From NCBI GenBank assembly GCA_009379995.1, contig WHSR01000027.1, positions 1-53,289 on the forward strand: a stretch of DNA of 53,289 nucleotides. Direction: 5' to 3'. A program made the translations under genes and the position numbers. Shown one piece after another: positions 29,420-38,952 of the stretch (position 1 is its first letter; the number at the start of each line of letters is the position of its first letter). Below the pieces are notes generated by a model. It searched no databases. It saw nothing but the letters and a program-made list of their open reading frames with translations, and had not been told where the DNA came from. Origin of the DNA: Streptosporangiales bacterium. Lineage in GTDB: Bacteria > Actinomycetota > Actinomycetes > Streptosporangiales > WHSR01.

Positions 29420-31417
29420 TTGGTCACACCGATGGGGATGGGCGGTCCAGGGTGGATGACCCTCCGCTCGTACATCCGGGACAGCTCGGTGACCCGCCAG
29501 CGACTGACACCAGGGACGGTCCGCAGGATCCTCCGGTACGCCCGGCCGTACACCGCGGAGGTCGTCTGGCTGCTCCTGCTCGTCGGCCTCGGCTCGGCGG
29601 TCACCGTGGCCAACCCTGTGCTGCTCGGCGCGATCATCGACCGAGGCGTGGTGCCCGGCCGTTCCGGCGTCGTCGTCGCGCTTTCGCTCGCCGTCGCCGG
29701 CCTCGCCCTTGCCGAGGCCGCGCTGCAGCTCGCCCAGCGGTGGTTCTCGGCCCGTCTCGGCGAGGGCCTCATCTACCACCTGCGGGCCGAGGTCTTTGAC
29801 CACGTCCAGCGCATGCCGGTGGCGTTCTTCACCCGTACCCAGACCGGGTCCCTGGTGAGCCGGCTCAACAACGACGTGATCGGGGCCCAGCGGGCGCTCA
29901 CCACGACCCTGTCGCAGGTGGTGTCGAACATCATCAGCCTGGTGCTGGTCCTGGGCACGATGCTCGTGCTCTCGTGGCGGATCACCCTGGTCGCCCTGGC
30001 GCTGCTACCGGTCTTCGTGCTACCCGCGCGCTGGTTCGGCAGGCGGCTGCAGCGGATCACCCGTGAGCAGATGGAGCTCGACGCCGAGATGAGCTCGACG
30101 ATGACCGAGCGCTTCAACGTCAGCGGCGCGATCCTCGCCAAGCTGTACGGGCGGCCGGACGAGGAGGCGGAGAACTTCGCCGACAAGGCCCAGCGGGTCC
30201 GCGACATCGGCGTGGTGGCCGCGATGTACGGGCGGGTGTTCTTCACCGCGCTGACGCTCGTCGCCGCGCTCGCGGCCGCCCTGGTGTACGGGCTCGGCGG
30301 CATCTTCGTCATCGGCGGCAGCATCAAGCTCGGCACGCTCGTGGCGCTGTCCGCGCTGCTGGTGCGGCTGTATGGCCCGCTGACCGCGCTCTCCAACGTC
30401 CATGTCGACATCATGACCGCGCTGGTGAGCTTCGACCGGGTGTTCGAGGTGCTCGACATGCCGCGGAGGATCACGAACCGGAAGGGCGCCGTACCGCTGC
30501 CCCGCGGTGCCCGGACCGTCGAGTTCGACAACGTGTCGTTCCGCTATCCGTCCGCGGACGAGGTCTCGCTTGCATCGCTGGAGTCGGTGGCCGTCCTGGA
30601 CGCGGCACCCTCCCACGAGGTGCTGCACGACGTGTCGTTCCGTGCCGAGCCCGGCCAGCTCGTGGCGCTCGTCGGCCCATCCGGAGCGGGGAAGACAACC
30701 ATCACCAACCTCGTGCCGCGACTGTACGACGTGACGTCGGGGGCGGTCCGCGTCGGCGGCTACGACGTCCGCGACGTCACCCTGGCCTCCCTGCACGACG
30801 GCGTCGGAGTGGTCACCCAGGATCCGCATCTGTTCCACGAGAGCATCCGGGCCAACCTGCGCTACGCGCGCCCGTCCGCGACCGACGAGGAGATCATCGA
30901 GGCCTGCCGGGCGGCGCAGATCTGGGAACTGATCTCCTCGCTGCCCGAAGGGCTCGACACGGTAGTGGGCGAGCGTGGGTACCGGCTCTCCGGCGGTGAG
31001 AAGCAGCGGATGGCCATCGCCCGGCTGCTGCTCAAGGCGCCGTCCATCGTGGTGTTGGACGAGGCGACAGCACATCTCGACTCCGAGTCCGAGGTCGCCG
31101 TGCGGCAGGCGCTGAAGACAGCGCTGGCCGGCCGCACCTCGCTGGTCATCGCGCACAGGCTGTCCACGATCCGTGAGGCCGACCAGATCCTCGTCATCGA
31201 CAAGGGTTTGATCGTCGAGCGTGGCCGCCACGAAGAGTTGCTGCAGTCCGGCGGACTGTACGCGGAGCTGTACCGCACCCAGTTCCAGGGAAGCGGCGAC
31301 TCTCAGATGGTCCGGAGCACGCCGCCGTCGACGGGGATCACGCTGCCGGTGACGTACGACGCGGCGGGGGAGAGCAGAAACGCCGCCGCCCGACCGAACT
31401 CCTCCGGGTCGCCGTAA
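29420..31417 (+). CDS. ABC multidrug-type exporter (fused TMD-NBD)
   Basis: 665 residues from the TTG at 29420 (GGAGGG just upstream); an ATG at 29432 is an alternative. Six-helix type 1 exporter domain (about 45-330), with RMPVAFFTRTQTGSLVSRLNNDV as the intracellular coupling helix. The nucleotide domain has Walker A LVGPSGAGKTTITNLVPRL, Q-loop VVTQDPHLFHE, signature LSGGEKQRMAIARLLL, Walker B IVVLDEATAHLD and H-loop IAHRLSTI. A homodimeric exporter of drugs, lipids or peptides; substrate unknown. The last 38 residues overlap the convergent SDR gene by 115 bp; the conserved part ends near YRTQFQG. Confidence 0.9.
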   Translation: MVTPMGMGGPGWMTLRSYIRDSSVTRQRLTPGTVRRILRYARPYTAEVVWLLLLVGLGSAVTVANPVLLGAIIDRGVVPGRSGVVVALSLAVAGLALAEAALQLAQRWFSARLGEGLIYHLRAEVFDHVQRMPVAFFTRTQTGSLVSRLNNDVIGAQRALTTTLSQVVSNIISLVLVLGTMLVLSWRITLVALALLPVFVLPARWFGRRLQRITREQMELDAEMSSTMTERFNVSGAILAKLYGRPDEEAENFADKAQRVRDIGVVAAMYGRVFFTALTLVAALAAALVYGLGGIFVIGGSIKLGTLVALSALLVRLYGPLTALSNVHVDIMTALVSFDRVFEVLDMPRRITNRKGAVPLPRGARTVEFDNVSFRYPSADEVSLASLESVAVLDAAPSHEVLHDVSFRAEPGQLVALVGPSGAGKTTITNLVPRLYDVTSGAVRVGGYDVRDVTLASLHDGVGVVTQDPHLFHESIRANLRYARPSATDEEIIEACRAAQIWELISSLPEGLDTVVGERGYRLSGGEKQRMAIARLLLKAPSIVVLDEATAHLDSESEVAVRQALKTALAGRTSLVIAHRLSTIREADQILVIDKGLIVERGRHEELLQSGGLYAELYRTQFQGSGDSQMVRSTPPSTGITLPVTYDAAGESRNAAARPNSSGSP

Positions 31418-32064
31418 CGCCGCAGCGGGATGTTCCTCTCCCGGTCGCGGCGTACCTCGTCCGGATCGCCCATGGCGGCGTCCAGTTCGTGGGCCCGGGC
31501 GGTGGCGATGCGCCCCGGCATGATGCCGTTCACCCGGACTCCGCGTGGCCCCAGCTCGTCGGCGAGATCCTTGGCGACCATCCCGAGGCCGGGACGCAGG
31601 CCGTTGGAGATGGCCAGGCCGGAGATCGGGGTACGGACCGAGGTCGACAGCACGAACATGATCGATCCGCCCGGGCCGAGTTCGCCGGCCACGGCGCGGG
31701 CGAGCCGCACCGCGCCGAGGAACACCGACTCGAACGACGCCCGCCACTGCTCGTCGGACATGCCGGTCACCGGGCCGCCGGGCGGGCCGCCCACACTGAT
31801 CAACGCGCCGTCGACGCGACCGAAGTTGCTCCGGGCGGCGGCGATCAGCTGGGCCGGGGCCTCGGGGTCGGCGTTGTCCACGGGAAGGCCGACGGCATGC
31901 CCCGGGCCGCCCAGCTCCTCGGCCGCCTTCGCCACGGCGTCGCCGTCGCGGGAACCCACGACGACCCGTGCGCCCTCGGCGACGAGCACCTCGGCGGACG
32001 CCCGGCCCAGGCCCTTGCTTCCTCCGGTGACGATGTAGACGCGATCACGCACTCCCAAATCCAT
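31303..32064 (-). CDS. Short-chain dehydrogenase/reductase family protein, atypical active site
   Basis: 253 residues. Rossmann motif VTGGSKGLGRASAEVL near 13 and the SDR C-terminus YVTGSVIPVDGG are clear, so the fold and NAD(P) binding are safe. The catalytic YxxxK is not present: aligned to the following AKDLADELGPRGVRVN, the position reads SNGLR (Tyr to Ser, Lys to Arg). The preceding Ser (VLSTS) is kept. It is probably a divergent FabG-like SDR with another mechanism or a non-catalytic role. Convergent with the ABC exporter. Confidence 0.85.
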   Translation of the reverse strand: MDLGVRDRVYIVTGGSKGLGRASAEVLVAEGARVVVGSRDGDAVAKAAEELGGPGHAVGLPVDNADPEAPAQLIAAARSNFGRVDGALISVGGPPGGPVTGMSDEQWRASFESVFLGAVRLARAVAGELGPGGSIMFVLSTSVRTPISGLAISNGLRPGLGMVAKDLADELGPRGVRVNGIMPGRIATARAHELDAAMGDPDEVRRDRERNIPLRRYGDPEEFGRAAAFLLSPAASYVTGSVIPVDGGVLRTI

Positions 32065-32096
32065 GGAGGCTATCTTGCCGGTTGATGCCGATCAGG

Positions 32097-33002
32097 TCAT
32101 CGGTCGGCAGGGGCGACGGGGTCGTAGCCCAGGGCGCCGAGCTCCTCGCCGGCCACCTCCTCGACGTCGGCGAGCTGCCCGGGGGTGAGCCGCTTGCGCC
32201 AGGTGCCAACCGTGTCGGCGTGGTCTTCGATCGTCCCGGCGAGGTAGACGCGGGCAGCCAGGTACTCGGCGAGCTGGTCGCCCACCTCCCCGGGTTCGGT
32301 GGCCAGACGCTCGTACCGTACGGTCAGCAGCTGGTCCTTCGGCAGCCGCGAGCGCATCCGCGCGCTGAGCCGCACGCAGGAACGCCAACGCATCGCGCAC
32401 TTCGCCGCCAGGCTGCGTTCTTTCCACGCGGCCCGGTCCGCCTCGTTCTCCACGCCCAGGAAGGGGTTGGGAAACTCCTCGTCCAGGTTCACCACGCTCG
32501 GCTTGAACCAGGCGAGCCATTGCTCGTCGGCGAGCATGGCGGCGGCCACGTCACGGCCGTCCCGGATCACCTGCACGAGCTGCGCGTCCGGAAAGGCGTC
32601 GAGCAGCAGGGTTCCGGTGTAGATGAGGTCGTGGCTGGCGTCGCCGAAGCGGCTGACCTCGGTGTCCCGCACACACGTCTCACCTGTCCGGATTTCGGCC
32701 GCGCGGCGGCATTCCGCCGAGCACTCCGAGCACCCGGCCGGTGTGATCCGCCAGGCGTCCGCGAAGGCGTCACGCAGAACCCGCGCGGCCGCCTCCGGGC
32801 GGCCGTGGGCGAGGGAGGGGCGTCGGGCGAAGGCGTAGGCCACCCTGAGCACCCCCGGCTGCCCCATGGTCACGTGGAACTCGGCGGACCGTTTGAGGGC
32901 ACGGGCCAGCAGGGCGGTGCCCGATGCGGGCGCGCCCAACACGAAGACGGGTCGACGGACCTTGACCCCGTTGACGACCAGAATGTGGTTCGAAGGCCTC
33001 AT
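32097..33002 (-). CDS. Sulfotransferase family protein
   Basis: 301 residues. The PAPS-binding loop FVLGAPASGTALLARALKRS near 20 (5'-phosphosulfate site, with Gly-Thr) and VQVIRDGRDVAAAML near 142 (3'-phosphate site) are the two sulfotransferase signatures. A cysteine cluster, GCSECSAECRRAAEIRTGETC near 93, may bind a metal or form disulfides. Acceptor substrate is unknown. Divergent from the sirtuin gene, with about 90 bp between. Confidence 0.8.
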   Translation of the reverse strand: MRPSNHILVVNGVKVRRPVFVLGAPASGTALLARALKRSAEFHVTMGQPGVLRVAYAFARRPSLAHGRPEAAARVLRDAFADAWRITPAGCSECSAECRRAAEIRTGETCVRDTEVSRFGDASHDLIYTGTLLLDAFPDAQLVQVIRDGRDVAAAMLADEQWLAWFKPSVVNLDEEFPNPFLGVENEADRAAWKERSLAAKCAMRWRSCVRLSARMRSRLPKDQLLTVRYERLATEPGEVGDQLAEYLAARVYLAGTIEDHADTVGTWRKRLTPGQLADVEEVAGEELGALGYDPVAPADR

Positions 33003-33092
33003 GCGTGCTCACCAGTGTGTCATCGAAGGCGGAGGTGTGCCTGGTCGACGCGCAACCTTCGCCTTCCGCCCGCCAGCTCTTATTCTGCCCGT

Positions 33093-33875
33093 GTGATCGA
33101 TCGGGCGACGTACGAAGATGTGAGGACCGCGGGCGGGTGGCTCCGGTCGGCGAGCGCGGTCACCGTGCTGAGCGGCGCCGGTATCTCGACCGACTCCGGG
33201 ATACCGGACTTCCGTGGACCCCAGGGAGTATGGACCAAGGACCCGTCGGCGGAGCGGCTGTCCACCCTGCAGGCCTACCTTGCCGACCCCGAGGTACGCC
33301 GCCGGGCCTGGCGCAGCCGGCGCGAGCACCCGACCTGGCATGCCCGGCCCAATGCCGCGCACAGTGCGCTCGTGGATCTGGAACGGGCGGGCAGGCTGCA
33401 CGCCATCGTCACGCAGAACATCGACGAGCTGCACCAGGAGGCCGGTTCCGACCCGAGCAAGGTCATCGAGATCCACGGCACCATGCGCTGGGCCGAGTGC
33501 CTGACCTGCGGGGTGCGTACGGCCATGCAGGAGGTGCTGGCGCGGGTCGATGCCGGCGAGGAAGATCCCGCCTGCCTCGCCTGCGGTGGTATCCAGAAGT
33601 CCGCGACGATCTCGTTCGGCCAGGCGCTCAAGCAGGACGTGCTGGCGGCGGCCGTGTCGGCGGCGCGTTCCTGCGACCTCTTCCTCGCCGTGGGTAGCTC
33701 GCTGACCGTCCACCCGGCGGCGGGCCTGTGCGGGGAGGCGGTGGATCGCGGGGCCCGCCTCGTGATCATGAATGCCCAGCCGACGCCGTACGACGGCCTC
33801 GCCGACGCGGTGATCCGGGCGCCGCTTGGACAGACGCTGCCGGAACTGGTCTCGGCCGCGCTCACCTCGGAATAG
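33093..33875 (+). CDS. Sir2-family NAD-dependent protein deacylase
   Basis: 260 residues from the GTG at 33093. NAD-binding VLSGAGISTDSGIPDFRGPQGVW near 25, VTQNIDELHQEAG near 107, catalytic His in VIEIHGTMRWAEC near 128, and two Cys pairs (CLTCG, CLACG) forming the structural zinc site. VGSSLTVHPAAGL near 205 is also typical. It removes acyl groups from lysines using NAD. The upstream continuation of the frame is a shadow of the sulfotransferase gene. Confidence 0.92.
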   Translation: MIDRATYEDVRTAGGWLRSASAVTVLSGAGISTDSGIPDFRGPQGVWTKDPSAERLSTLQAYLADPEVRRRAWRSRREHPTWHARPNAAHSALVDLERAGRLHAIVTQNIDELHQEAGSDPSKVIEIHGTMRWAECLTCGVRTAMQEVLARVDAGEEDPACLACGGIQKSATISFGQALKQDVLAAAVSAARSCDLFLAVGSSLTVHPAAGLCGEAVDRGARLVIMNAQPTPYDGLADAVIRAPLGQTLPELVSAALTSE

Positions 33876-33877
33876 AC

Positions 33878-34840
33878 GTGACGCGGGACTCTGGGCCGAG
33901 TGGGTCGGTGCCCGCCGGCGGCCGCACCCGGCCTCCCCGGCTGCGTCCGGGGGACCGGGTCGCCGTCGTCGCGCCGGGCGGTCCGGTGGATCCGGTTCGC
34001 CTGGACGCTGGGTGTGCGGTGCTGCGGGGGTTCGGTCTGGACATCACCACCGGGCCGCATGTTCGCGACCGCACCGGTTTCCTCGCCGGGCGCGACGCTG
34101 ACCGGGCCGCCGACCTCCAGGCCGCCTGGTGCGACCCGTCGGTACGGGCGGTCGTCTGCGCGCGCGGCGGGTACGGGTCCATGCGGCTGCTCGACCGTCT
34201 CGACTGGGACGCTCTCGCCGCCGCGGGCGCCAAGCTGCTGCACGGGGCCAGCGACGTCACGGCGCTGCACGTGGCGTTCGGCGCCCGGCTGGGCCTGGCC
34301 ACCACGTTCGGTCCGATGGCCGCGCTCGCTCCGATCGGCAGCGCCGAGCCGGAGCCCGGCTCGCTGGCGTGCCTGCGCGACACGCTTTTCGCCCCGGGGC
34401 GAACCCAGGTCCTGGCGGCGCCCACCCCACGCGCGCTCGCCGGCGGCCGGGCCTTCGGTCTCCTCGACGGTGGCAACCTGTCGTTGCTGGCGTCGCTTGC
34501 CGGCACCCCGTACGCACCTCCCGCCGCGCCGGGCCGTATCGTCCTGCTGGAGGACATCAACGAGGAGCCGTACCGGGTGGACCGCATGATCACCCAGCTG
34601 CTTCTCGCCGGCTGGTTCGACGGCGTCACCGGCGTGATCCTCGGTTCCTGGGTCGGCTGTGGCTCCCCGGAGGAGGTGGAGGAGGTACTCGCGGAACGGC
34701 TCCTCCAGCTGAACGTGCCGGTCCTCGCCGGACTTCCGATCGGACACGGCGTACCTCAGCTCACCCTCCCGCTCGGCGTCGCGGCGGAGCTGGACGCCGA
34801 CGCCGGTACGATCGCCCTGCACGAACCCGCGCTGTCGTGA
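33878..34840 (+). CDS. LD-carboxypeptidase (peptidase S66 family)
   Basis: 320 residues from the GTG at 33878, directly after the sirtuin stop. Cleaves the L,D bond in muropeptide tetrapeptides during cytosolic wall recycling. The catalytic Ser in LLHGASDVTALHVAF near 125, Glu in IVLLEDINEEPYRVDRM near 227, and His in GLPIGHGVPQLTLPLG near 291 form the S66 triad. RGGYGSMRLLDRLDW precedes the nucleophile as usual. The stop overlaps the EamA start (TGATG). Confidence 0.9.
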   Translation: MTRDSGPSGSVPAGGRTRPPRLRPGDRVAVVAPGGPVDPVRLDAGCAVLRGFGLDITTGPHVRDRTGFLAGRDADRAADLQAAWCDPSVRAVVCARGGYGSMRLLDRLDWDALAAAGAKLLHGASDVTALHVAFGARLGLATTFGPMAALAPIGSAEPEPGSLACLRDTLFAPGRTQVLAAPTPRALAGGRAFGLLDGGNLSLLASLAGTPYAPPAAPGRIVLLEDINEEPYRVDRMITQLLLAGWFDGVTGVILGSWVGCGSPEEVEEVLAERLLQLNVPVLAGLPIGHGVPQLTLPLGVAAELDADAGTIALHEPALS

Positions 34841-35763
34841 TGTCCCTGGCTGTCGCACGGGTCCAGGGCGCGCGGGCACGGTTGCGGCCGCCGGCAGTGG
34901 CCGCTGCCGCCGGCCGGCTCTTCGGCTCGGTGCCACCACCGGCAATGGTGTTGGCGGGCGTGGTGAGCGTCCAGGTCGGTGCCGCGTTCGCCAAGCAGCT
35001 GTTTCAGGTGGCTGGGCCGGCCGGGATCGTGGCCCTGCGGCTGGTCTTCGCCGCCCTGGCGGGTCTCGCTCTGTGGTTCCCCCGGCGCCGGGTGGACGGG
35101 CGCACCCTCGTCCTCATCCTCTGCTTCGGCACCGTGCTGGCCGCCATGAACTTCTCCATCTACCAGGCATTCAGCCGGATCCCACTGGGCATGGCGGTCA
35201 CCATCGAGTTCCTCGGCCCGTTCGCGGTGTCGGTCGCCGGCTCACGGCGGTTCCTCGACCTGCTCTGGACCGTGCTCGCCTTCGGCGGCGTCGTCTTGCT
35301 CACCCGGGGTGACATCGGCGGCGACGTCGACCTCACCGGCGTCCTCTTCGCCCTCGTCGCCGCCTTCTGCTGGGCGGCGTACATCCTGCTCAGCGCGGCC
35401 GTCGGGCGGCGCACCACCGGAGGTGGCGGGCTCAGCCTCGCGATGGTCTGGGGCGCCCTGCTCATCCTGCCGATCGGTGCGGTGGAGGCCGGTCCGCTGC
35501 TGCTGGAGCCCTGGGTGCTGCTTGGCGGTCTCGGGGTGGCCCTGCTGTCCTCGGTGATCCCGTACTCCCTGGAGCTGGAGGCGCTACGCCGGATGCCGCC
35601 GCGGGTGTTCGGCGTGCTGATGAGCCTCGAACCGGCTGTCGCGGCGCTCGCCGGGCTGGTTGTGCTCGGCGAGTACCTGGGGTTCCTCCAGTGGCTGGCG
35701 ATTTGCTGCGTCGTCCTCGCCTCCATCGGGGCCACCTACACCGCACGCCGCCGCTGGTCGTGA
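34840..35763 (+). CDS. EamA/RhtA-type drug-metabolite exporter
   Basis: 307 residues from the ATG at 34840. Ten hydrophobic segments in two EamA repeats: FAKQLFQVAGPAGIVALRLVF in the first, LSLEPAVAALAGLVVLGE in the second. FSIYQAFSRIPLGMAVTIEFLGP is the RhtA-like segment, suggesting threonine/homoserine or related metabolite efflux. A positively charged N-terminus of about 30 residues precedes the first helix. Translationally coupled to LD-carboxypeptidase; convergent with the PiT gene. Confidence 0.87.
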   Translation: MSLAVARVQGARARLRPPAVAAAAGRLFGSVPPPAMVLAGVVSVQVGAAFAKQLFQVAGPAGIVALRLVFAALAGLALWFPRRRVDGRTLVLILCFGTVLAAMNFSIYQAFSRIPLGMAVTIEFLGPFAVSVAGSRRFLDLLWTVLAFGGVVLLTRGDIGGDVDLTGVLFALVAAFCWAAYILLSAAVGRRTTGGGGLSLAMVWGALLILPIGAVEAGPLLLEPWVLLGGLGVALLSSVIPYSLELEALRRMPPRVFGVLMSLEPAVAALAGLVVLGEYLGFLQWLAICCVVLASIGATYTARRRWS

Positions 35764-35786
35764 CGCCCCCAACTAGTCGACGCTCG

Positions 35787-36785
35787 CTAGACCCCGACGA
35801 TGAAGTGGATGATCCAGTAGCAGATCGCGGCGACGAGGCCGGCGCCCGGGATGGTGAACACCCACGCGGTCACGATGTTGGCGGCTACCCCCCAACGGAC
35901 GGCGGAGAGCCGCCGGGTCGCCCCTACCCCCATGATCGTCGAGGTGATGGTGTGGGTGGTGGAGATGGGGACTTCCCACACGTAGGCGGTCATGTACAGC
36001 ACGGTCGCCGCCGTCGACTCGGCGGCGAAGCCCCGCGGCGGGTCGAGGTGCACGACCCGCCGCCCCAACGTGCGGATGATCCGCCAGCCACCCGCGTACG
36101 TGCCCAGGGCCAGGGCCGCCGCCACGGAGAAGATGACCCAGGTAGGGACGTCGAAGTTGTCCTGGTAGCCGACGGTGACCAAGGCCAGCACGATGACCCC
36201 CATGGTCTTCTGCGCGTCCTGTAGCCCGTGGCCGAGAGCCATGCCCGCGGCGGACAGCGACTGGGCGATGCGGAAGCCGCGGCTCACCCTCCCGGTGTGG
36301 AAGTTCCGGAAGATCCACATGATGGCCACCATGGCGGTGTAGCCGAAGAGCATCCCGACCATCGGGGAGAGGACCATGGGGATCACTACCTTCTCCAGCA
36401 CACCCAGCCACTGTACCCCGCTCGCCGCGGCGAGCGCCGAACCGATCAACCCGCCGATGAGTGCGTGGGAGGACGACGAGGGCAGCCCGTAGTACCAGGT
36501 GAGCAGATTCCAGGAGATCGCCCCCGCCACGGCGGCGAACACGATCCCCAGCCCGTGTGCGCTTTGCGGGGTGACGATGATGCCCTCACCGACGGTCTTG
36601 GCCACGCCGGTGCCGAGCAGGCCGCCGACCAGGTTCATGGTGGCTGCCAGCACGAGCGCTACCCGCGGCGTCAGCGCCCTCGTCGACACCGACGTGGCGA
36701 TCGCGTTCGCGGCGTCGTGGAAGCCGTTGGTGAAGTCGAACATCAGCGCGATGACGACGATGGCGGCCAGAGCGGCGAATTCCAT
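35787..36785 (-). CDS. pit: PiT-family inorganic phosphate transporter
   Basis: 332 residues from the ATG at 36785, with AGGGGAC upstream. Polytopic membrane protein. The PiT signatures are present in both halves: FDFTNGFHDAANAIATSVSTRAL near 16 and ALGHGLQDAQKTMGVIVLAL near 180. GLPSSSSHALIGGLIGSA and EVPISTTHTITSTIMGVGA are the duplicated re-entrant motifs. It is a low-affinity phosphate (metal-phosphate) symporter. No phoU-like pit accessory gene is adjacent. The leader carries a hairpin that could mask the RBS (see 36789-36829). Confidence 0.93.
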   Translation of the reverse strand: MEFAALAAIVVIALMFDFTNGFHDAANAIATSVSTRALTPRVALVLAATMNLVGGLLGTGVAKTVGEGIIVTPQSAHGLGIVFAAVAGAISWNLLTWYYGLPSSSSHALIGGLIGSALAAASGVQWLGVLEKVVIPMVLSPMVGMLFGYTAMVAIMWIFRNFHTGRVSRGFRIAQSLSAAGMALGHGLQDAQKTMGVIVLALVTVGYQDNFDVPTWVIFSVAAALALGTYAGGWRIIRTLGRRVVHLDPPRGFAAESTAATVLYMTAYVWEVPISTTHTITSTIMGVGATRRLSAVRWGVAANIVTAWVFTIPGAGLVAAICYWIIHFIVGV

Positions 36786-36788
36786 GCA

Positions 36789-36829
36789 CGTCCCCTGTCG
36801 ACTCGTCGGTCCGGGGACGCGCCACGCAG
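36789..36829 (-). promoter_or_regulatory. Inverted repeat overlapping the pit ribosome binding site
   Basis: CGTCCCC at 36789-36795 pairs with GGGGACG at 36823-36829. In the pit mRNA the 3' arm includes the AGGGGAC Shine-Dalgarno, 5-11 bases before the start codon. A 7-bp GC-rich stem with a 27-base loop could limit ribosome access. This is structural inference only. Confidence 0.35.
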
Positions 36830-36922
36830 GTCCGGGCCCGGACATCGGGTACCGGGTCCCCTGCGCTGCTGCGCGAAACGCCCCCCGACCGAACTGTACG
36901 CAGGTTGATCGGGACACTCCGG

Positions 36923-38725
36923 TCAGTCATGCGGATGGTGACTCAGCTCATGGCGTCCTGACAGGTTGTGGGCGGTACGGACCAACGGCACGTGGCTGAA
37001 CGCCTGCGGCATGTTGCCGACGAGCCGCCGGTGCCGGGGATCGTACTCCTCGCTCAGCAGCCCCACGTCGTTGCGGAGCTCGAGCAGCCGCTCGAAGAGA
37101 GCGCGCCCCTCGGCGTGCCGGCCCGTCATGTGCAGCGCATCGGCCAGCCAGAAGCTGCACGCGAGGAAGGCGCCCTCGTCGCCGGCCAGGGGATCGACGG
37201 CCTTGTCCGTCCGGTACCGCAACAAGAAGCCGTCCACCATCAGCTCGCGCTCGATGGCCTCGACCGTGCCGATGACGCGTGGATCGGTCGGCGGGAGGAA
37301 TCCGACCCGGGGGATGAGCAGCAGGGCGGCATCCAGGTGCGGTTTACCGTAGGACTGGGTGAAGGTGTTGCGCTCGGCGTCGTATCCCTTCTCGCACACC
37401 TCTCGATGGATCTCCTCGCGGAGCGCCCGCCAACGGGGCGACTCTCCGGGGCGCCCATAGTCCTCTATCATGTGGACGACACGGTCGGCCGCGACCCACG
37501 CCATCACCTTGGAGTGGACGAAGTGCCTACGCGGCCCACGGACCTCCCAGATACCCTCGTCGGGCTCCCGCCAGTGCCCTTCCAGGAACTCCATGAGCTG
37601 TGCCTGGATCGACCAGGCGTTGTCGTTTGGCGGTGCGCCGGCCCGAAGGCTGAGGTACATCGCGTCGATGACCTCGCCGTAGACGTCGAGCTGCAGCTGA
37701 TCCACGGCGGCGTTGCCGATACGCACCGGCCGGGAGTTCTCGTAGCCGGACAGCCAGTCGGCCTCCCACTCCTGCAGCCGACGCTCGCCCGCGACGCCGT
37801 ACATGATCTGCAGGTCCTCCGCCGTGCCGGCAACGGCCCGCAGCAGCCACTCCCGCCACGCCTTCGCCTCCTCCACGAAGCCGCCGTGCAGCAGCGCCTC
37901 AAGGGTGATCGTGGCGTCGCGCAGCCAGCAGTACCGGTAGTCCCAGTTGCGCTCGCCCCCGAGGTCCTCCGGCAGCGAGGTCGTGGGCGCGGCGACGACC
38001 CCGCCGGTGGGTGCGTAGGTAAGTGCCTTGAGGGTGATGAGCGAACGGACCACAGCGTCGCGCCACTCGCCCTCGTAACCGCATGTCTTCACCCATTCCC
38101 GCCAGAGTTCCTCGGTGTCGATGAGGGCGTGCTCGGGATCGACAGGCGTGGGCGCGGGCAGGTGTGAGGGGTGCCAGGTCAGGACGAACGGCACCCGCTC
38201 TCCCGCGGCGACGGTGAACTCACCCAGCGTCGTGAAGTCCTCGCCGTGCAGATCCACCGGGGTGCGCAGCCACATCGCGTCCGGGCCGGCGATCGCCCCG
38301 AGGTCGCCACCGATGCGGCGTACCCAGGGGATCACCCGCCCGTAGTCGAACCGCAGCCGCAGCTCGCACCGCACGGGCACCCGTCCGGAGACCCCCTCCA
38401 CGATGCGCACGATGTCGGGGGCCTCGCCGCGTGGCGGCATGAAGTCGATGACCCGGACGGTACCGTCCTCGGTGTCCCACTCGGTCTCCAGGATGAGCGA
38501 GTCACCGCGGTAGCGCCGCCGCGCTGCCGTTCCCCCGGCCTGCGGCGCGATCAGCCAACGGCCGTTATTCTCCGAGCCGAGCAGCGCCGCGAAACAGGCG
38601 GGGGAGTCGAAGCGGGGAAAGCACAACCAGTCGATCGAGCCGTCGCGGCACACCAGGGCAGCCGTCTGCATGTCCCCTATCAGCGCGTAGTCCTCGATAC
38701 GTCCTGGCACCTCGCCCCTCCTCAT
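36923..38725 (-). CDS. GH15-family glycosidase (glucoamylase/trehalase-like)
   Basis: 600 residues. N-terminal beta-sandwich (IEDYALIGDMQTAALVCRDGSIDWLCFPRF opening), then an (alpha/alpha)6 barrel with NWDYRYCWLRDATITLEALL near 262, EPDEGIWEVRGPRRHFVHSKVMAWVA near 385 (candidate catalytic acid Glu) and GDEGAFLACSFWLADAL near 527. The mycobacterial members of this type are trehalases; others are glucoamylase-like. No signal peptide, so cytosolic action on trehalose or alpha-glucan is likely. Divergent from the fdh operon. Confidence 0.88.
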   Translation of the reverse strand: MRRGEVPGRIEDYALIGDMQTAALVCRDGSIDWLCFPRFDSPACFAALLGSENNGRWLIAPQAGGTAARRRYRGDSLILETEWDTEDGTVRVIDFMPPRGEAPDIVRIVEGVSGRVPVRCELRLRFDYGRVIPWVRRIGGDLGAIAGPDAMWLRTPVDLHGEDFTTLGEFTVAAGERVPFVLTWHPSHLPAPTPVDPEHALIDTEELWREWVKTCGYEGEWRDAVVRSLITLKALTYAPTGGVVAAPTTSLPEDLGGERNWDYRYCWLRDATITLEALLHGGFVEEAKAWREWLLRAVAGTAEDLQIMYGVAGERRLQEWEADWLSGYENSRPVRIGNAAVDQLQLDVYGEVIDAMYLSLRAGAPPNDNAWSIQAQLMEFLEGHWREPDEGIWEVRGPRRHFVHSKVMAWVAADRVVHMIEDYGRPGESPRWRALREEIHREVCEKGYDAERNTFTQSYGKPHLDAALLLIPRVGFLPPTDPRVIGTVEAIERELMVDGFLLRYRTDKAVDPLAGDEGAFLACSFWLADALHMTGRHAEGRALFERLLELRNDVGLLSEEYDPRHRRLVGNMPQAFSHVPLVRTAHNLSGRHELSHHPHD

Positions 38726-38952
38726 CTGGCGCGACGGCGGTAAACGCCCACTGCCCGCAAGCTACCGGCGGCCCGCGTCCTGCGTACGTATTGCTGGCAA
38801 GATCGGCGGGGCCAAGGTCCGCGATGGCTCGCGCTTGGGCCACTTGGTCCCTTCGAGGAGGCGCGGAGATTTGTGCGGCGCCTGGCGCATAGAGGGCGGA
38901 TCTCTATGGGAGGTATGGGGAGGAGGAAGCGGCTCGCACCGAGGAGGACGCT

